Below are positions 6,095 to 6,473 of a stretch of 6,473 nt of DNA, piece after piece. The position numbers and the translations under genes were made by a program. The stretch covers positions 1-6,473 of the forward strand of contig JAFWKS010000189.1 of assembly GCA_017511325.1 (NCBI GenBank). Reading direction: 5' to 3'. The stretch comes from Erysipelotrichaceae bacterium (lineage in GTDB: Bacteria > Bacillota_I > Bacilli_A > Erysipelotrichales > Erysipelotrichaceae). Under the pieces are notes generated by a model that ran no database searches, was not told where the DNA came from, and worked only from the letters and a program-made list of their open reading frames with translations. Numbering within the stretch: the stretch's first letter is position 1; every line of letters starts with the position of its first letter.

Positions 6095-6473
6095 TCAACT
6101 CCTTCCAGTTCATAACGCATATAATGGCACATCTTTTCGCCTTTTCTCAAGATCGGCAGGATGTATTTATCACCGTAATTTATTCCATTAGGGAAAAACT
6201 GGCATTCCAGGGCCAATCCGTCATAGTTTTTGTATGGCACACCGCCTTTTCCTGTATCGGTATTCAGATTCGAAGCGGTAAAAAGATGCATATCCGGCAG
6301 ATCTGAATAGACTGACAGCTTCAGTTTATCGTTTTTAAGCTCGGCCATGAGCTTGTCTCCCATAGTCTCCCAGACATAGTTGTTGTCGATATTGTCGATC
6401 TTTGAAAGATTATCACCGACACGGGTAAATTTCGTGAAATCATATGGCGTATCTTTGACGTCCTTAACTTCAT
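6091..6473 (-). CDS. galM: Galactose mutarotase (aldose 1-epimerase), C-terminal part
   Basis: Only the last 126 residues are in the window; the upstream (N-terminal) part lies beyond the right edge, where the frame stays open. The family interconverts alpha and beta anomers of galactose and other aldoses in the cytoplasm, feeding the Leloir pathway. The family tail is recognisable: TPYDFTK, then VGDN, I-D-N-N-Y-V whose Asp (codon 6385-6387) aligns with the catalytic-site Asp of GalM, SVYSDLPDMHLFTASN, then GLALECQFFPN whose Glu (codon 6205-6207) is at the position of the catalytic general base, and finally LRKGEKMCHYMRYEL. An apparent start ATG at 6363 is only an internal Met, since the conserved region extends upstream of it. 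The stop overlaps the nitroreductase ATG by 4 nt, so the two are probably cotranscribed. Substrate specificity beyond aldoses cannot be assigned. Confidence 0.92.
   Translation of the reverse strand, partial: EVKDVKDTPYDFTKFTRVGDNLSKIDNIDNNYVWETMGDKLMAELKNDKLKLSVYSDLPDMHLFTASNLNTDTGKGGVPYKNYDGLALECQFFPNGINYGDKYILPILRKGEKMCHYMRYELEGVE
6099..6106 (-). promoter_or_regulatory. Ribosome binding site of the nitroreductase gene
   Basis: GGAAGGAG lies inside the last codons of the mutarotase gene. It is 4 nt from the ATG at 6094 and 10 nt from the ATG at 6088, so it does not decide between the two starts. Confidence 0.6.

Noticed and set aside
6091..6363. A short 90-residue standalone protein in place of the mutarotase
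   Set aside because: Conserved mutarotase sequence (TPYDFTK, IDNNYV) continues in frame upstream of the internal ATG to the window edge, so it is a cut-off longer gene.

Overview
The window reads as a chromosomal segment of a low-to-moderate GC Bacillota. The reasons are strong AGGAGG ribosome binding sites, heavy AGA/AGG arginine use, a type VIIb-style secretion ATPase with WXG100 proteins, and a lipoprotein signal peptide. The codon style would suit an Erysipelotrichia-like gut or oral Firmicute, but that is only a guess. Every gene supported here lies on the minus strand, so the window is best read from high to low coordinates.

Region 1 (6473 to 5512) is a small housekeeping unit. It holds the C-terminal part of a galactose mutarotase (aldose 1-epimerase), which overlaps by 4 nt a small FMN nitroreductase. 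A clear rho-independent terminator follows about 24 nt after the nitroreductase stop. Nothing links this unit functionally to what follows.

Region 2 (5456 to 1, running off the left edge) is a compact type VII secretion (T7SSb/Ess-like) operon. Its order is a WXG100 protein with canonical W-K-G, a second WXG100 protein with W-Q-S and a C-terminal YxxxE motif, a large unrecognised lipoprotein ending in a Big_2-like Ig domain, and an EssC/FtsK-SpoIIIE ATPase. The ATPase is cut by the window edge after 995 residues. The two WXG100 genes have textbook Shine-Dalgarno sites. The lipoprotein probably starts at a TTG that overlaps the preceding stop by 8 nt and has no visible SD, and essC starts inside the lipoprotein stop (TAATG). 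The likely outcome is high output of secreted partners and low, coupled output of membrane machinery.

Three things stand out. First, the lipoprotein sits between the substrates and the motor, a place not filled by any core T7SSb component I know. Second, long perfect inverted repeats (14 bp and 13 bp arms) lie within the first codons of both the lipoprotein gene and essC. Third, the second ATPase domain of EssC seems to lack a Walker A loop, while the first has perfect Walker A and B motifs. EsaA, EssA, EssB and EsaB homologues are not in this window and may lie beyond its left edge. No RNA genes, CRISPR arrays, insertion sequences or gene-free stretches over 300 bases were seen.
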